A stretch of 64,000 bases of DNA from an uncultured Fusicatenibacter sp. (GTDB lineage: Bacteria; Bacillota; Clostridia; Lachnospirales; Lachnospiraceae). Where the stretch lies: the NCBI GenBank assembly GCA_902493585.1, contig CABUPZ010000006.1:1-64000 (forward strand), written 5' to 3'. A program made the translations under genes and the position numbers. How positions within the stretch are numbered: the first letter of the stretch is position 1; each line of letters opens with the position of its first letter. Positions 55,487 through 64,000 of the stretch are shown piece by piece. Below the pieces are notes generated by a model. It was not told the origin of the DNA. It saw only the letters and a program-made list of their open reading frames with translations, and did no database searches.

Positions 55487-56779
55487 TTACCCGATCTGCA
55501 GCTTGAATTTCTGGATTTCACGTTCACTGGAAACTTTCTGGATTTCAGCTCCAAGTCCTCTCAGTTTCCCTTCGAAATCTTCATAGCCTCTCTGGATATA
55601 AATAATGTCATCTACAATAGTAATTCCTTCTGCCGCCAGCCCGGCGATAACCAGTGCGGCTCCGGCTCTCAGATCCGGTGCGGATACGCGGGCTCCGGTG
55701 AGTCCTTCCACGCCGTCGATGATTGCTGTGTTTCCTTCTACTTTGATGCTCGCTCCCATACGGGTCAGTTCGTCTGCATATTTAAACCGGTTTTCAAAGA
55801 TACTCTCGGTCACAATGCTGGTTCCGTTTGCCAGCGCCAGCGTTACCGCGATCTGCGGCTGCATATCCGTAGGATAGCCCGGATATGGCTGGGTTTTCAC
55901 GTGAGTACGACCGAGTCTTCTGCTTGCGCTCACCCGTATCGCATCGTCAAACTCTTCCACGTCACATCCGATTTCTTCCAACTTTGCTGTGGTTGCTTCC
56001 AGATGTTTCGGGATTACGTTTTTCACCAGTACGTCGCCCTTAGTAGCCGCTGCAGCAAACATATAGGTGCCTGCTTCTATCATGTCCGGCACCACAGAAT
56101 AACTGGTGCTGTGCAGGGTATCCACGCCCTTGATCCGGATCACATCGGTTCCTGCTCCCTTGATATTGGCTCCCATGCTGTTCAGGAAGTTGGCGACATC
56201 CACGACGTGCGGTTCTTTCGCTACGTTCTCAATGATCGTATTTCCCTTCGCCATGGCCGCTGCCATCATGATATTGATCGTCGCTCCGACAGACACCACA
56301 TCCAGGAAGATGTGTGCGCCGCGAAGTTCCGATGCGGATGCGATGATCGCGCCATGCTTGATCTCCACCTTTGCTCCCAGCGCACGGAATCCCTTGATAT
56401 GCTGGTCGATCGGACGGCTTCCGATGTTGCATCCTCCCGGAAGAGGCACTTCCGCTTTCTTATATTTTCCAAGAAGTGCTCCCAGCAGATAATAGGACGC
56501 CCGGATCTTCTTGATATATTCGTAATCTACACTTAAATCGCCAATGGTAGACGCATTGATGCGCACCGTATGACGGTCCGTTCTCTCAATCGTAGCTCCG
56601 ATCTCAGCGATTGCTTCAAGAAGCACATTGATATCACTGACATCCGGAAGGTTTTCAATCACAACTGTTTCATCTGTCATGATCGCTGCTGTAAGGATTG
56701 CAAGCGCCGCGTTCTTTGCTCCCCCAATCTCCACTTCGCCTACAAGAGGATTTCCTCCTCTGATGACATATTGTTCCAT
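55487..56779 (-). CDS. murA: UDP-N-acetylglucosamine 1-carboxyvinyltransferase
   Basis: First committed enzyme of peptidoglycan synthesis; adds enolpyruvate from PEP to UDP-GlcNAc. 430 residues from MEQYVIRGGNPLVGEVEIGG. The PEP-binding loop PLPGGCNIGSRPIDQHI has the catalytic Cys117, the residue attacked by fosfomycin. GAGGTGG lies five bases before ATG 56779; the in-frame GTG three codons earlier is within that site. Firmicutes often carry two MurA paralogues; whether this is MurA or MurZ is not resolved. Confidence 0.97.
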   Translation of the reverse strand: MEQYVIRGGNPLVGEVEIGGAKNAALAILTAAIMTDETVVIENLPDVSDINVLLEAIAEIGATIERTDRHTVRINASTIGDLSVDYEYIKKIRASYYLLGALLGKYKKAEVPLPGGCNIGSRPIDQHIKGFRALGAKVEIKHGAIIASASELRGAHIFLDVVSVGATINIMMAAAMAKGNTIIENVAKEPHVVDVANFLNSMGANIKGAGTDVIRIKGVDTLHSTSYSVVPDMIEAGTYMFAAAATKGDVLVKNVIPKHLEATTAKLEEIGCDVEEFDDAIRVSASRRLGRTHVKTQPYPGYPTDMQPQIAVTLALANGTSIVTESIFENRFKYADELTRMGASIKVEGNTAIIDGVEGLTGARVSAPDLRAGAALVIAGLAAEGITIVDDIIYIQRGYEDFEGKLRGLGAEIQKVSSEREIQKFKLQIG

Positions 56780-56803
56780 TAAGTCCACCTCATGATTTTC
56801 TTT

Positions 56804-57004
56804 TCATACTTCCGCCTGCCGCGGAAACTCAATTCCCTTATTTATCTTTCTCTCATCACTGTCCGCTCTGGGATTCTTCATCGATTTTGTCAACTCTGTC
56901 TTCTCAATTCCAATAAAATTTCCCACTCCCCATACCGGAACAGTCCGCTGCTGCATAACCAGCAGCACGTCTCGTATGTTTCTTCTGTATAAACGGTCTT
57001 CCAT
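56804..57004 (-). CDS. small conserved-looking protein upstream of murA
   Basis: A 66-residue frame, MEDRLYRRNIRDVLLVMQQR then VPVWGVGNFIGIEKTELTKS and a charged C-terminus. I do not recognise it. ATG 57004 has GGAGG 11 bases upstream. That site lies in a perfect hairpin (AAGAGTTCC at 57009-57017, GGAACTCTT at 57024-57032), which could hide it. It lies 24 bases upstream of murA on the same strand. Coding status is moderately likely from spacing and composition. Confidence 0.5.
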   Translation of the reverse strand: MEDRLYRRNIRDVLLVMQQRTVPVWGVGNFIGIEKTELTKSMKNPRADSDERKINKGIEFPRQAEV

Positions 57005-57131
57005 TGAGAAGAGTTCCTCCAACGGAACTCTTTGCTTTATCTTAACTCAATTCTAATACTTTGTAAATAAAATTTAAGATTTTGGCCACACTTTCCCTGA
57101 GAATCGGCCGCCGTATCTTCTGAATATTCTG

Positions 57132-57635
57132 TTACATATTCAGTTCATCCCGAATTGCCTGCAAAGTCTCTTCAATGCCTCTGTTTTTCTCACTAATTGT
57201 AAGATCCGCATACGTTTCATACAGGCGGGTTCTCTCCTCATACAGATCCTTCAGTGTCTGTCCCTCTTTCAGGACCACACCACGGCCTTTCAGATTCCCC
57301 AGTCTTTTTGCCAGATCCTCGTAGGACAGTTTCAGATATACGATGGTTCCGATTTCCTGAAAGTGCTTCATTGCCTCTATACCATAGATTACACTGCCAC
57401 CCGGCGCAATGACACACCTTTTTACATCCAATCCTGCATTTACTTCATTTTCTATTTCTACAAAGCGTTCTCTGCCCTCTTTTTCAATGATTTCAGAGAG
57501 CAGACAGCCCTCCCTTGCCTGGATCAGCAGATCCGTATCTACAAATTCATATCCAATGGCCTTTGCCAGAACGACACCGATACTGCTTTTTCCTGCTCCC
57601 GGCATCCCGATCAGAATGATGTTTTCTTTCTTCAT
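57132..57635 (-). CDS. aroK: shikimate kinase
   Basis: Phosphorylates shikimate in the common aromatic amino acid pathway. 167 residues from MKKENIILIGMPGAGKSSIG, with the Walker A loop GMPGAGKSS, the shikimate-binding DTDLLIQ and GGSVIYG segments. ATG 57635 is preferred over the longer open frame because the domain starts here; its ribosome site (AAAGG, 13 bases away) is poor. It is a single gene between the gdhA terminator and the small protein upstream of murA. Confidence 0.9.
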   Translation of the reverse strand: MKKENIILIGMPGAGKSSIGVVLAKAIGYEFVDTDLLIQAREGCLLSEIIEKEGRERFVEIENEVNAGLDVKRCVIAPGGSVIYGIEAMKHFQEIGTIVYLKLSYEDLAKRLGNLKGRGVVLKEGQTLKDLYEERTRLYETYADLTISEKNRGIEETLQAIRDELNM

Positions 57636-57661
57636 GATTTGATGCAACCTTTCCGATACAG

Positions 57662-57690
57662 AAAAACGGGGCTGCCAACTGGCAACCCCG
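57662..57690 (-). terminator. terminator of gdhA
   Basis: CGGGGCTGCCA (57667-57677) pairs with TGGCAACCCCG (57680-57690), one mismatch, followed on the minus strand by five Ts. Confidence 0.85.
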
Positions 57691-57714
57691 CCTGGCTGTC
57701 TTTTCATTCGTACT

Positions 57715-57750
57715 GTAACAGTTCATCCAACTGACCTGGCTGAACTGTTT
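57715..57750. repeat. split copy of the GTAACAGTTCA palindrome
   Basis: GTAACAGTTCAT and GCTGAACTGTT are separated by a larger centre than in other copies. It lies between the gdhA stop and its terminator. Confidence 0.55.
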
Positions 57751-57811
57751 CTTCATAGTTCAAATTTAACAGCAACAGTATAACATTATTTTTTCTTTTG
57801 CGCAACCTTTA

Positions 57812-59272
<1,461 letters not shown>

Positions 59273-59337
59273 TTATAAATTTATACGGATTTTCCGCTGG
59301 TAATTGCATGTTCAGGGTGATAGTTCTCCCAAATTTT

Positions 59338-60027
59338 TTATCTTCGCTTCACACTTTTATTTCTTTTACCGGATTTTGGAACGTTTTTCCGGGGTGTTCT
59401 GTTTTTTCTGTCCGATTCCCGGTTTCTTCTGCTCTCTTTTTCTGCGTGCGCCTTTTCAGCCGGCGGATTCTTTCTGACAGAATACCCGAATTTTCCCACA
59501 TATTCACCCAGGGAAAAATATTCTCCATGGGAATAGGCGATCAGTCCCGTCTCATTCAGATGGAATTTTCCATTCTGATCCAGACAGTCTTCATCCACAT
59601 CCACGCCGACCACCTCTGCGAGAAACATATCGTGGCTTCCCAGCTTGATGATCTGCGTCACCCTGCACTCTATATTCACAGGGCTTTCCTTGATTCCCGG
59701 TGCATGGATTTTCTGTGACGGACTGGGCGTCAGCTTCATTTCCGCAAATTTATCCACACTTCTTCCGGAACGCACCCCACAGTAATCGGTGGCTTTCGCC
59801 AGTTCAGCCGTCGTCAGATTGATGACAAATTCCCCGGTTTCCTTGATGATATCGTAGGAATACCGCTCCGGCCGTATGGAGATCGACACCATCGCCGGAT
59901 CGGAACATACCGTCCCGACCCATGCCAGTGTAATAATATTCGGCTTCTCATTTTCTCTCTGGCAGCTTACCATCACTGCCGGCAGGGGATACAGCATATT
60001 CCCCGGTTTCCAAAACTGTTTTCCCAT
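59338..60027 (-). CDS. flavin reductase family protein with basic tail
   Basis: A 229-residue FMN-binding split-barrel protein. The flavoprotein core (residues 1-185) has GNMLYPLPAVMVSCQRENEK, NIITLAWVGTVCSDPAMVSI and GEFVINLTTAELAKATDYCG. The last 45 residues are very rich in Lys, Arg and Asn (NPPAEKAHAEKESRRNRESD onward), unlike the typical family end. It lies 19 bases after the pyrophosphatase gene and is probably co-transcribed with it. Partner and substrate unknown. Confidence 0.85.
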   Translation of the reverse strand: MGKQFWKPGNMLYPLPAVMVSCQRENEKPNIITLAWVGTVCSDPAMVSISIRPERYSYDIIKETGEFVINLTTAELAKATDYCGVRSGRSVDKFAEMKLTPSPSQKIHAPGIKESPVNIECRVTQIIKLGSHDMFLAEVVGVDVDEDCLDQNGKFHLNETGLIAYSHGEYFSLGEYVGKFGYSVRKNPPAEKAHAEKESRRNRESDRKNRTPRKNVPKSGKRNKSVKRR

Positions 60028-60046
60028 TCTTTCCTCCCGGTGACTT

Positions 60047-61696
60047 TTACTGATTCTGCAGCGCCATCATAAACGCCGGAATCAGCTGTTTCTTTCTGGA
60101 GACCACGCCTTTGAGGCGGCAGCTTTCCTCCGGTACGTCCTTTTCGAAAGCCCTTGCGATCAGTTCCTTTGCACCAGGACCGTAATACAGCAGCTCGGTG
60201 GATTCCTCGATGATATTGGTCAGCATAAAGAATACCATCTGCATTCCATGTTTTCCGCACTCGCTCTGCATATTCGGCAGAAGATTTGCCTTGATTTCTT
60301 CCAGCTCTTTGGCGTCCATAGAATTAATCTGTCCGACGCCAAACGTCACGTCATCGATAATAAATTTCTTGAAATCCTGATGGAAGATCTCCGCCGGTGT
60401 CTTATCCTTCAGATTGCTTCCGGCCCGGAACATCTCAGCCGCAAACTCCGGAATATCAGTCCCGGCAATCTTTGCCAGGCTCTCCGCAGCCGCCTGATCT
60501 ACCGCCGTACAGGTCGGAGAACGGAACATCAGCGTGTCGGAAATGATTGCCGCACAGAGAAGGCCCGCAATATCCGGCGCGATCTCCAGCTGCCGTTCCT
60601 GATAGATCTGGTACAGGATCGTCGCGGTGCAGCCCACCGGCTGGTTCCGGAAATAGACCGGAGCCATGGTCTGCAAAGATCCCAGTCTGTGATGGTCGAT
60701 GATCTCCAGAATCTCCGCCTGATCCACATTGTCCACCGCCTGCGATTTCTCATTATGATCCACAAGGATCAGCCGCTTCCTGCTGCCTCCGATCAGGTTC
60801 CGGCGGGAAATGGTTCCCACGTATTTTCCCTTTTTATCCAGCACCGGAAAGTCTCGATGGCGCTGCGTCTTCATCACCTCTTTGATCTCATCCAGAAAAT
60901 CTTCTGTGGAAAATGTGATCAGATTTTCTTTTTTCATCAGATACTTGATGGGAATACTCTGATTGATCAGCCGTGCAATGGTATACGTATCATGGGGCGT
61001 GCTGATGATCACACAGCTTTTCTCCTCCGCCAGTTTCTGTATCGTCCTGGAAACTTTCGCGCCCAGGCCCACAATAATGCAGCTTGCATCCATCTCAATG
61101 GCACAGAGCTGATCCTCCGCCCGGTTTCCCAGGATCACCAGGTCGTCTTTCTCGATATACTCCTCCATCATATCCGGATGGAAAGTTCCGATCACAACCT
61201 TCCCCTTGACAAAATATCCGTGCTCGTTGCCCACAAGCACCGTTCCGTCCAGTGTCTCCGCAATGCTTCTGTACTGCGTTCTCGCGGTAGACATAACCCT
61301 GCTGTCGTAAGCATCCATATAGGATTCCGCGATATCGCTGACCGTGATCAGTCCCTGCAGTGTATTGTTCTCAGAAGTGATCGGAAGCGTCACCACGTTA
61401 TTGTTATTCATCAGTTCCCATGCCTTCTTTACAGAAATCGAACCGCGCACTCCCGGCACTTCATGGATCTCAATTTCCTTCACCTGGGTTCCCGCGTTGG
61501 GCAGATATCCCGGCGCACGCACATGAAAACGCCGGAGTACATACTCTGTTTCCTCATTGATCTGTCCCGCCCTTTTTGCCACATAACTGCCTTTTTCCGA
61601 ACGGTTCTTAATATCCGCATAGGCAATTGCGGAACAGATAGAATCCGTATCCGGATTTTTGTGTCCGATTACATATATTTTTGAACTTGCTTTCAT
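60047..61696 (-). CDS. CBS-DRTGG manganese-dependent inorganic pyrophosphatase
   Basis: Family II pyrophosphatase, 549 residues, hydrolysing PPi in the cytoplasm. The DHH domain starts YVIGHKNPDTDSICSAIAY and includes the diagnostic EIIDHHRLGS. Between the two parts of the catalytic region sit a CBS pair and a DRTGG domain (about residues 70-310), the regulated form known to respond to adenine nucleotides. ATG 61696 follows AAGGAGG by seven bases; the longer open frame upstream lacks a site. It is divergent from the S1-domain gene. Confidence 0.93.
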   Translation of the reverse strand: MKASSKIYVIGHKNPDTDSICSAIAYADIKNRSEKGSYVAKRAGQINEETEYVLRRFHVRAPGYLPNAGTQVKEIEIHEVPGVRGSISVKKAWELMNNNNVVTLPITSENNTLQGLITVSDIAESYMDAYDSRVMSTARTQYRSIAETLDGTVLVGNEHGYFVKGKVVIGTFHPDMMEEYIEKDDLVILGNRAEDQLCAIEMDASCIIVGLGAKVSRTIQKLAEEKSCVIISTPHDTYTIARLINQSIPIKYLMKKENLITFSTEDFLDEIKEVMKTQRHRDFPVLDKKGKYVGTISRRNLIGGSRKRLILVDHNEKSQAVDNVDQAEILEIIDHHRLGSLQTMAPVYFRNQPVGCTATILYQIYQERQLEIAPDIAGLLCAAIISDTLMFRSPTCTAVDQAAAESLAKIAGTDIPEFAAEMFRAGSNLKDKTPAEIFHQDFKKFIIDDVTFGVGQINSMDAKELEEIKANLLPNMQSECGKHGMQMVFFMLTNIIEESTELLYYGPGAKELIARAFEKDVPEESCRLKGVVSRKKQLIPAFMMALQNQ

Positions 61697-61787
61697 CAAC
61701 TTTCCTCCTTGTAAAAGCAGGTTTTTTCCTCTCTTTATCCACATCTTATCATCATTTCCGGTGATGGTCAAAGAAAAAGTTTCTGTC

Positions 61788-61816
61788 TTGCTCCGTTTTT
61801 TCTGCTGTGGTATGAT
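61788..61816 (+). promoter_or_regulatory. promoter of the S1-domain gene
   Basis: TTGCTC (61788-61793) and TATGAT (61811-61816), 17 bases apart. Transcription would begin near 61823, at the base of the leader hairpin. Confidence 0.6.
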
Positions 61817-61820
61817 AGGG

Positions 61821-61883
61821 CTAGTATAAGCCGTGATAAATACCTCACCGAAACAGTAAGGTATTTATCGTGTCTTACACTAG
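61821..61883 (+). promoter_or_regulatory. large leader hairpin of the S1-domain gene
   Basis: Two 25-base arms (61821-61845 and 61859-61883) surround a 13-base loop. The inner 11 pairs (GATAAATACCT/AGGTATTTATC) are perfect and the outer part has two G-U pairs and two mismatches. The structure starts at the predicted transcript start and ends 18 bases before GGGAGAGG. No T-tract follows, so it is not a standard terminator. It may be a leader control or stability element. Confidence 0.6.
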
Positions 61884-61913
61884 TCAAAATGAAAAATGGG
61901 AGAGGTGTTTTAC

Positions 61914-62828
61914 ATGTCTGATGAAAAAATGACCATGGACGACTATTCCGCCGAACTGGAAGCGTCGTTCAAAAAGATTGAGGAGGGGGATATCCTTACA
62001 GGAACTGTGATCGCTGTGGACGAGACAGAAGTGACCGTGGATCTCCGCTATTATGCCGAAGGAATCATCAAGGCGGAGGATTACAGCCATGAACCCGGAT
62101 TTTCTCTGAAAAATGAGGTGCATGTTGGAGATGAAGTACAGGCAACCGTGATCCACACCGACGACGGTCACGGAAATATCCTGCTCTCCAAAGTGGAGGC
62201 CAACGACGTGCTGGCATGGGAAAAGCTGAAACAGTACAAAGAGGAAGGGACTGTTCTTGACGTCACCGTGAAAGGCATCGTCAATGCCGGAGTGATCGCT
62301 TATGTGGAAGGCATCCGCGGATTCCTTCCCGCTTCCAAACTTTCTCTGTCCTATGTGGAAGACCTGAACGTCTACCTGAATCAGCCCCTCCAGGTACAGG
62401 TATTCGATCTTGATGAAGAAAAGAAACGTCTGATCCTCTCTGCACGGGAACTGCTCCGTGCAAAGGCCGAGGAAGAGAAAAAAGCTAAAATCTCCAATGT
62501 AGAGGTCGGACTGGTGACCGAAGGAACCGTGGAAAGCCTTCAGCCTTACGGCGCATTCGTCAATCTGGGGGACGGAATCTCCGGTCTGGTACATGTTTCC
62601 CAGATCAGCGAAAAGCGGATCAAACATCCGTCCGCTGTTCTGAAGGTCGGCGATAAAGTAAAAGTAAAAGTCATCGCCATCAAAGACGGAAAACTCAGTC
62701 TTTCCATGAAAGCGCTGAATGATGTGGCAGCGGAAGAAATCCATGAGGAAACCATCGAACTTCCGGAATCAGAAGAACTGACCACAACCCTCGGTTCTCT
62801 GTTTGCCAATATCAAACTGGATCAATAA
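61914..62828 (+). CDS. S1 RNA-binding domain protein (three S1 domains)
   Basis: A 304-residue protein related to ribosomal protein S1, with three S1 domains at about residues 24-100, 108-180 and 192-262. GDILTGTVIAVDETEVTVDL, GTVLDVTVKGIVNAGVIAYV and GLVTEGTVESLQPYGAFVNL begin the three copies. Firmicute S1-like proteins bind mRNA but are shorter than E. coli S1 (six domains). ATG 61914 follows AGAGGTG; an ATG 18 bases earlier overlaps that site. It is preceded by a large leader hairpin, which suggests post-transcriptional control. Confidence 0.9.
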   Translation: MSDEKMTMDDYSAELEASFKKIEEGDILTGTVIAVDETEVTVDLRYYAEGIIKAEDYSHEPGFSLKNEVHVGDEVQATVIHTDDGHGNILLSKVEANDVLAWEKLKQYKEEGTVLDVTVKGIVNAGVIAYVEGIRGFLPASKLSLSYVEDLNVYLNQPLQVQVFDLDEEKKRLILSARELLRAKAEEEKKAKISNVEVGLVTEGTVESLQPYGAFVNLGDGISGLVHVSQISEKRIKHPSAVLKVGDKVKVKVIAIKDGKLSLSMKALNDVAAEEIHEETIELPESEELTTTLGSLFANIKLDQ

Positions 62829-62834
62829 AAAACA

Positions 62835-62898
62835 GCCCGTCCAGGGTCGTATCCGAGTATGATGCTCCATCTTCGGATGCCCCCTGGGCGGGCGTTTT
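62835..62898 (+). terminator. terminator of the S1-domain gene
   Basis: GCCCGTCCAGGG (62835-62846) pairs with CCCTGGGCGGGC (62882-62893), with an inner ATCCGA/TCGGAT stem, followed by TTTT. Confidence 0.85.
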
Positions 62899-62958
62899 CT
62901 TTTCTGTTTATCCGAAAGAAACCTATCTATATTCCAACGATCTTTCTCTTTCCTTATT

Positions 62959-63051
62959 TTTTCCACATTATTATTTTGATTATCCATAATTTTAAATAAG
63001 TTTTCCACATTTTACACATATTTTTGCACATTTTTTATCCTGTTATCCACT
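62959..63051. other. DnaA-box-like cluster in AT-rich gap
   Basis: Four 8-of-9 matches to TTATCCACA lie in one orientation: TTTTCCACA (62959 and 63001), TTATCCATA (62980) and TTATCCACT (63043). The stretch is strongly AT-rich. It lies just upstream of the promoter of the small membrane protein. Confidence 0.4.
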
Positions 63052-63064
63052 TTGCATGTGCATA

Positions 63065-63093
63065 TTGAACTCCAAAAACGAACCTGCTATAAT
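63065..63093 (+). promoter_or_regulatory. promoter of the small membrane protein
   Basis: TTGAAC (63065-63070) and TATAAT (63088-63093), exactly 17 bases apart. Confidence 0.75.
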
Positions 63094-63159
63094 AATCAAA
63101 AGATACCGGAATGCCTGCTCCGGCATCGGGAAATATCCAGACAGACGGAGGAAACGTAT

Positions 63160-63354
63160 ATGTTTTATTTTTTGCTTGAAATAATCATTATCGCTTACGG
63201 TATTCTGCTGGCTGTGAAGCCGGATATCTGGTGGAAGGTAATGAATAAAAACCCCAATCAGAAACCGCCTCACTCCTACCTTCGCAACACGCGTGTCATG
63301 GGAATCGTCTTTGCGGTCATCGGAGCCGTTCTGCTTGTGTTATCTCTTCTTTGA
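63160..63354 (+). CDS. small two-helix membrane protein (DUF6199-like)
   Basis: A 64-residue protein with two hydrophobic helices (about 1-20 and 45-64) joined by a polar loop (KPDIWWKVMNKNPNQKPPHS). The W-rich loop after the first helix and the RVMGIVFAVIGAVLLV second helix resemble the DUF6199 group. The open frame begins at 63052, but ATG 63160 has GGAGG eight bases upstream and lies after the promoter. A single gene with its own terminator; function unknown. Confidence 0.75.
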   Translation: MFYFLLEIIIIAYGILLAVKPDIWWKVMNKNPNQKPPHSYLRNTRVMGIVFAVIGAVLLVLSLL

Positions 63355-63363
63355 ATTCAAAAA

Positions 63364-63401
63364 AAAGATTCTGCAGTTGTTTTTCCAACCGCAGAATCTT
63401 T
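63364..63401. terminator. bidirectional terminator
   Basis: AAAGATTCTGC (63364-63374) and GCAGAATCTTT (63391-63401) form an 11-base stem between convergent genes, with As on one side and Ts on the other. Confidence 0.85.
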
Positions 63402-63411
63402 CTTTTTCCAG

Positions 63412-64000
63412 TTAAACCGGCATTGGCGCAACGAAGAAATACATCACAATAAAGTGACAGATGCTTCCGCCCATCACAAACAGATGAAAAATTTCATGTG
63501 TCCCGAATTTTTTATGCCTTGCATTGAATGCCGGAAGCTTCAGGGAATAGATCACGCCGCCGATCGTATAAATGATGCCGCCTGCAAGCAGCCATCCAAA
63601 TGCCGGCCGTGACAGCGCCTCAAACAACGGCTTGAATGCCATCACACACATCCATCCCATTCCAATATACAGAACAGAGGAAACCCACTTGGGACAGTTG
63701 ATCCAGAACGCTTTGATCAGAATTCCGGCAATCGCCACCGCCCATACGAGAATACAAAGCATGGTCCCGATTTTTCCATTTAATACGATCAGGCAGACCG
63801 GCGTATAACTTCCGGCGATCAGCACAGAGATCATCATATGATCAAACTTTTTCAGCCTTCTGTTGACTTTCAGATTGACGTCAAACGTATGATACAGCGT
63901 ACTTGCCATATACAACAGGATCATGCTCAGCATAAATACCGTCATGCCTATCATGTGCAGCCATCCCGGCTCTCTCGCCGCTTTCAGGATCAGCGGAAGT
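63412..64000 (-). CDS. hemolysin III family membrane protein (partial)
   Basis: C-terminal 196 residues of a hemolysin III/YqfA (PAQR-related) protein; the N-terminus lies beyond the right edge, since the frame stays open past the internal methionine at 63954 (reading REPGWLHMIGMT). About six helices are visible. Family histidines and serine occur in LYMASTLYHTFD, KKFDHMMISVLIAGSYTP and KFGTHEIFHLFVMGGSICHF, thought to form a metal site. Haemolytic activity is not implied; these proteins are widespread membrane homeostasis factors. Confidence 0.92.
   Translation of the reverse strand, partial: LPLILKAAREPGWLHMIGMTVFMLSMILLYMASTLYHTFDVNLKVNRRLKKFDHMMISVLIAGSYTPVCLIVLNGKIGTMLCILVWAVAIAGILIKAFWINCPKWVSSVLYIGMGWMCVMAFKPLFEALSRPAFGWLLAGGIIYTIGGVIYSLKLPAFNARHKKFGTHEIFHLFVMGGSICHFIVMYFFVAPMPV

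Noticed and set aside
60248..61684. Plus-strand frame of 478 codons opposite the pyrophosphatase
   Set aside because: Shadow of the pyrophosphatase gene, whose DHH and CBS motifs are intact.

Overview
This window looks like a chromosomal segment from a Lachnospiraceae-type gut Firmicute, with Blautia or a close relative the best guess. The basis is moderate GC with AT-rich intergenic DNA, strong AGGAGG ribosome binding sites, the spore-maturation genes spmA/spmB, a SAM-I riboswitch on metK, the rsmI-ricT-holB block, a bifid-type phosphoketolase, GH94 cellobiose phosphorylase, and a SipW/TasA plus sortase-pilus locus. The species call is inference. No rRNA, tRNA, CRISPR array, transposase or prophage gene was seen.

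Layout. 1-6.3 kb: carbohydrate ABC transporter (lipoprotein binding protein, cut by the window edge, plus two permeases), divergent from a YesL-type membrane protein and a cellobiose phosphorylase; together a disaccharide uptake and phosphorolysis unit. 6.4-9.5 kb: a diguanylate cyclase followed by a relic of a second GGDEF domain, then a DUF3810 protein. 9.5-25.6 kb: the most distinctive region, a leftward surface-fibre locus. In transcription order it has a broken OmpR/BTAD-type regulator, two small proteins sharing an unnamed domain, a 1750-residue vWA/fibro-slime tip adhesin, a backbone pilin, two class C sortases, a pilin-like protein, two TasA-like proteins, an APKTG-anchored protein, a MucBP protein and the SipW signal peptidase. 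It combines the parts of a sortase pilus with those of a SipW/TasA matrix fibre.

25.7-34 kb: a compound hairpin element, a sugar isomerase/epimerase, a DnaA-box-rich gap, trxB, a duplicated-domain lipoprotein, a DUF885 protein, a MarR regulator and a Pro/Glu-repeat surface protein. 33.8-41.3 kb: spmB and spmA, normally neighbours, lie about 6.3 kb apart with an FtsX-type ABC transporter (1299-residue permease with a huge coiled coil), its TetR regulator, a lone HicB antitoxin and a flavin reductase between them. 41.4-48 kb: housekeeping block rsmI, methyltransferase, ricT, holB, guanylate-kinase-like gene and a two-component system. 48.4-64 kb: metK with its riboswitch, phosphoketolase, ArsR-like regulator with an MFS exporter, murA, aroK, gdhA, flavin reductase, a CBS-type pyrophosphatase, a three-S1-domain protein with a large leader hairpin, a small membrane protein and a hemolysin III gene cut by the right edge.

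Non-coding features that recur are six copies of a GTAAC(C/A)GTTCAG palindrome in intergenic DNA or over stop codons, two clusters of DnaA-box-like sites, and many intrinsic terminators. Gene starts were placed by ribosome binding site rather than by longest frame; where this shortens an open frame the entry says so.
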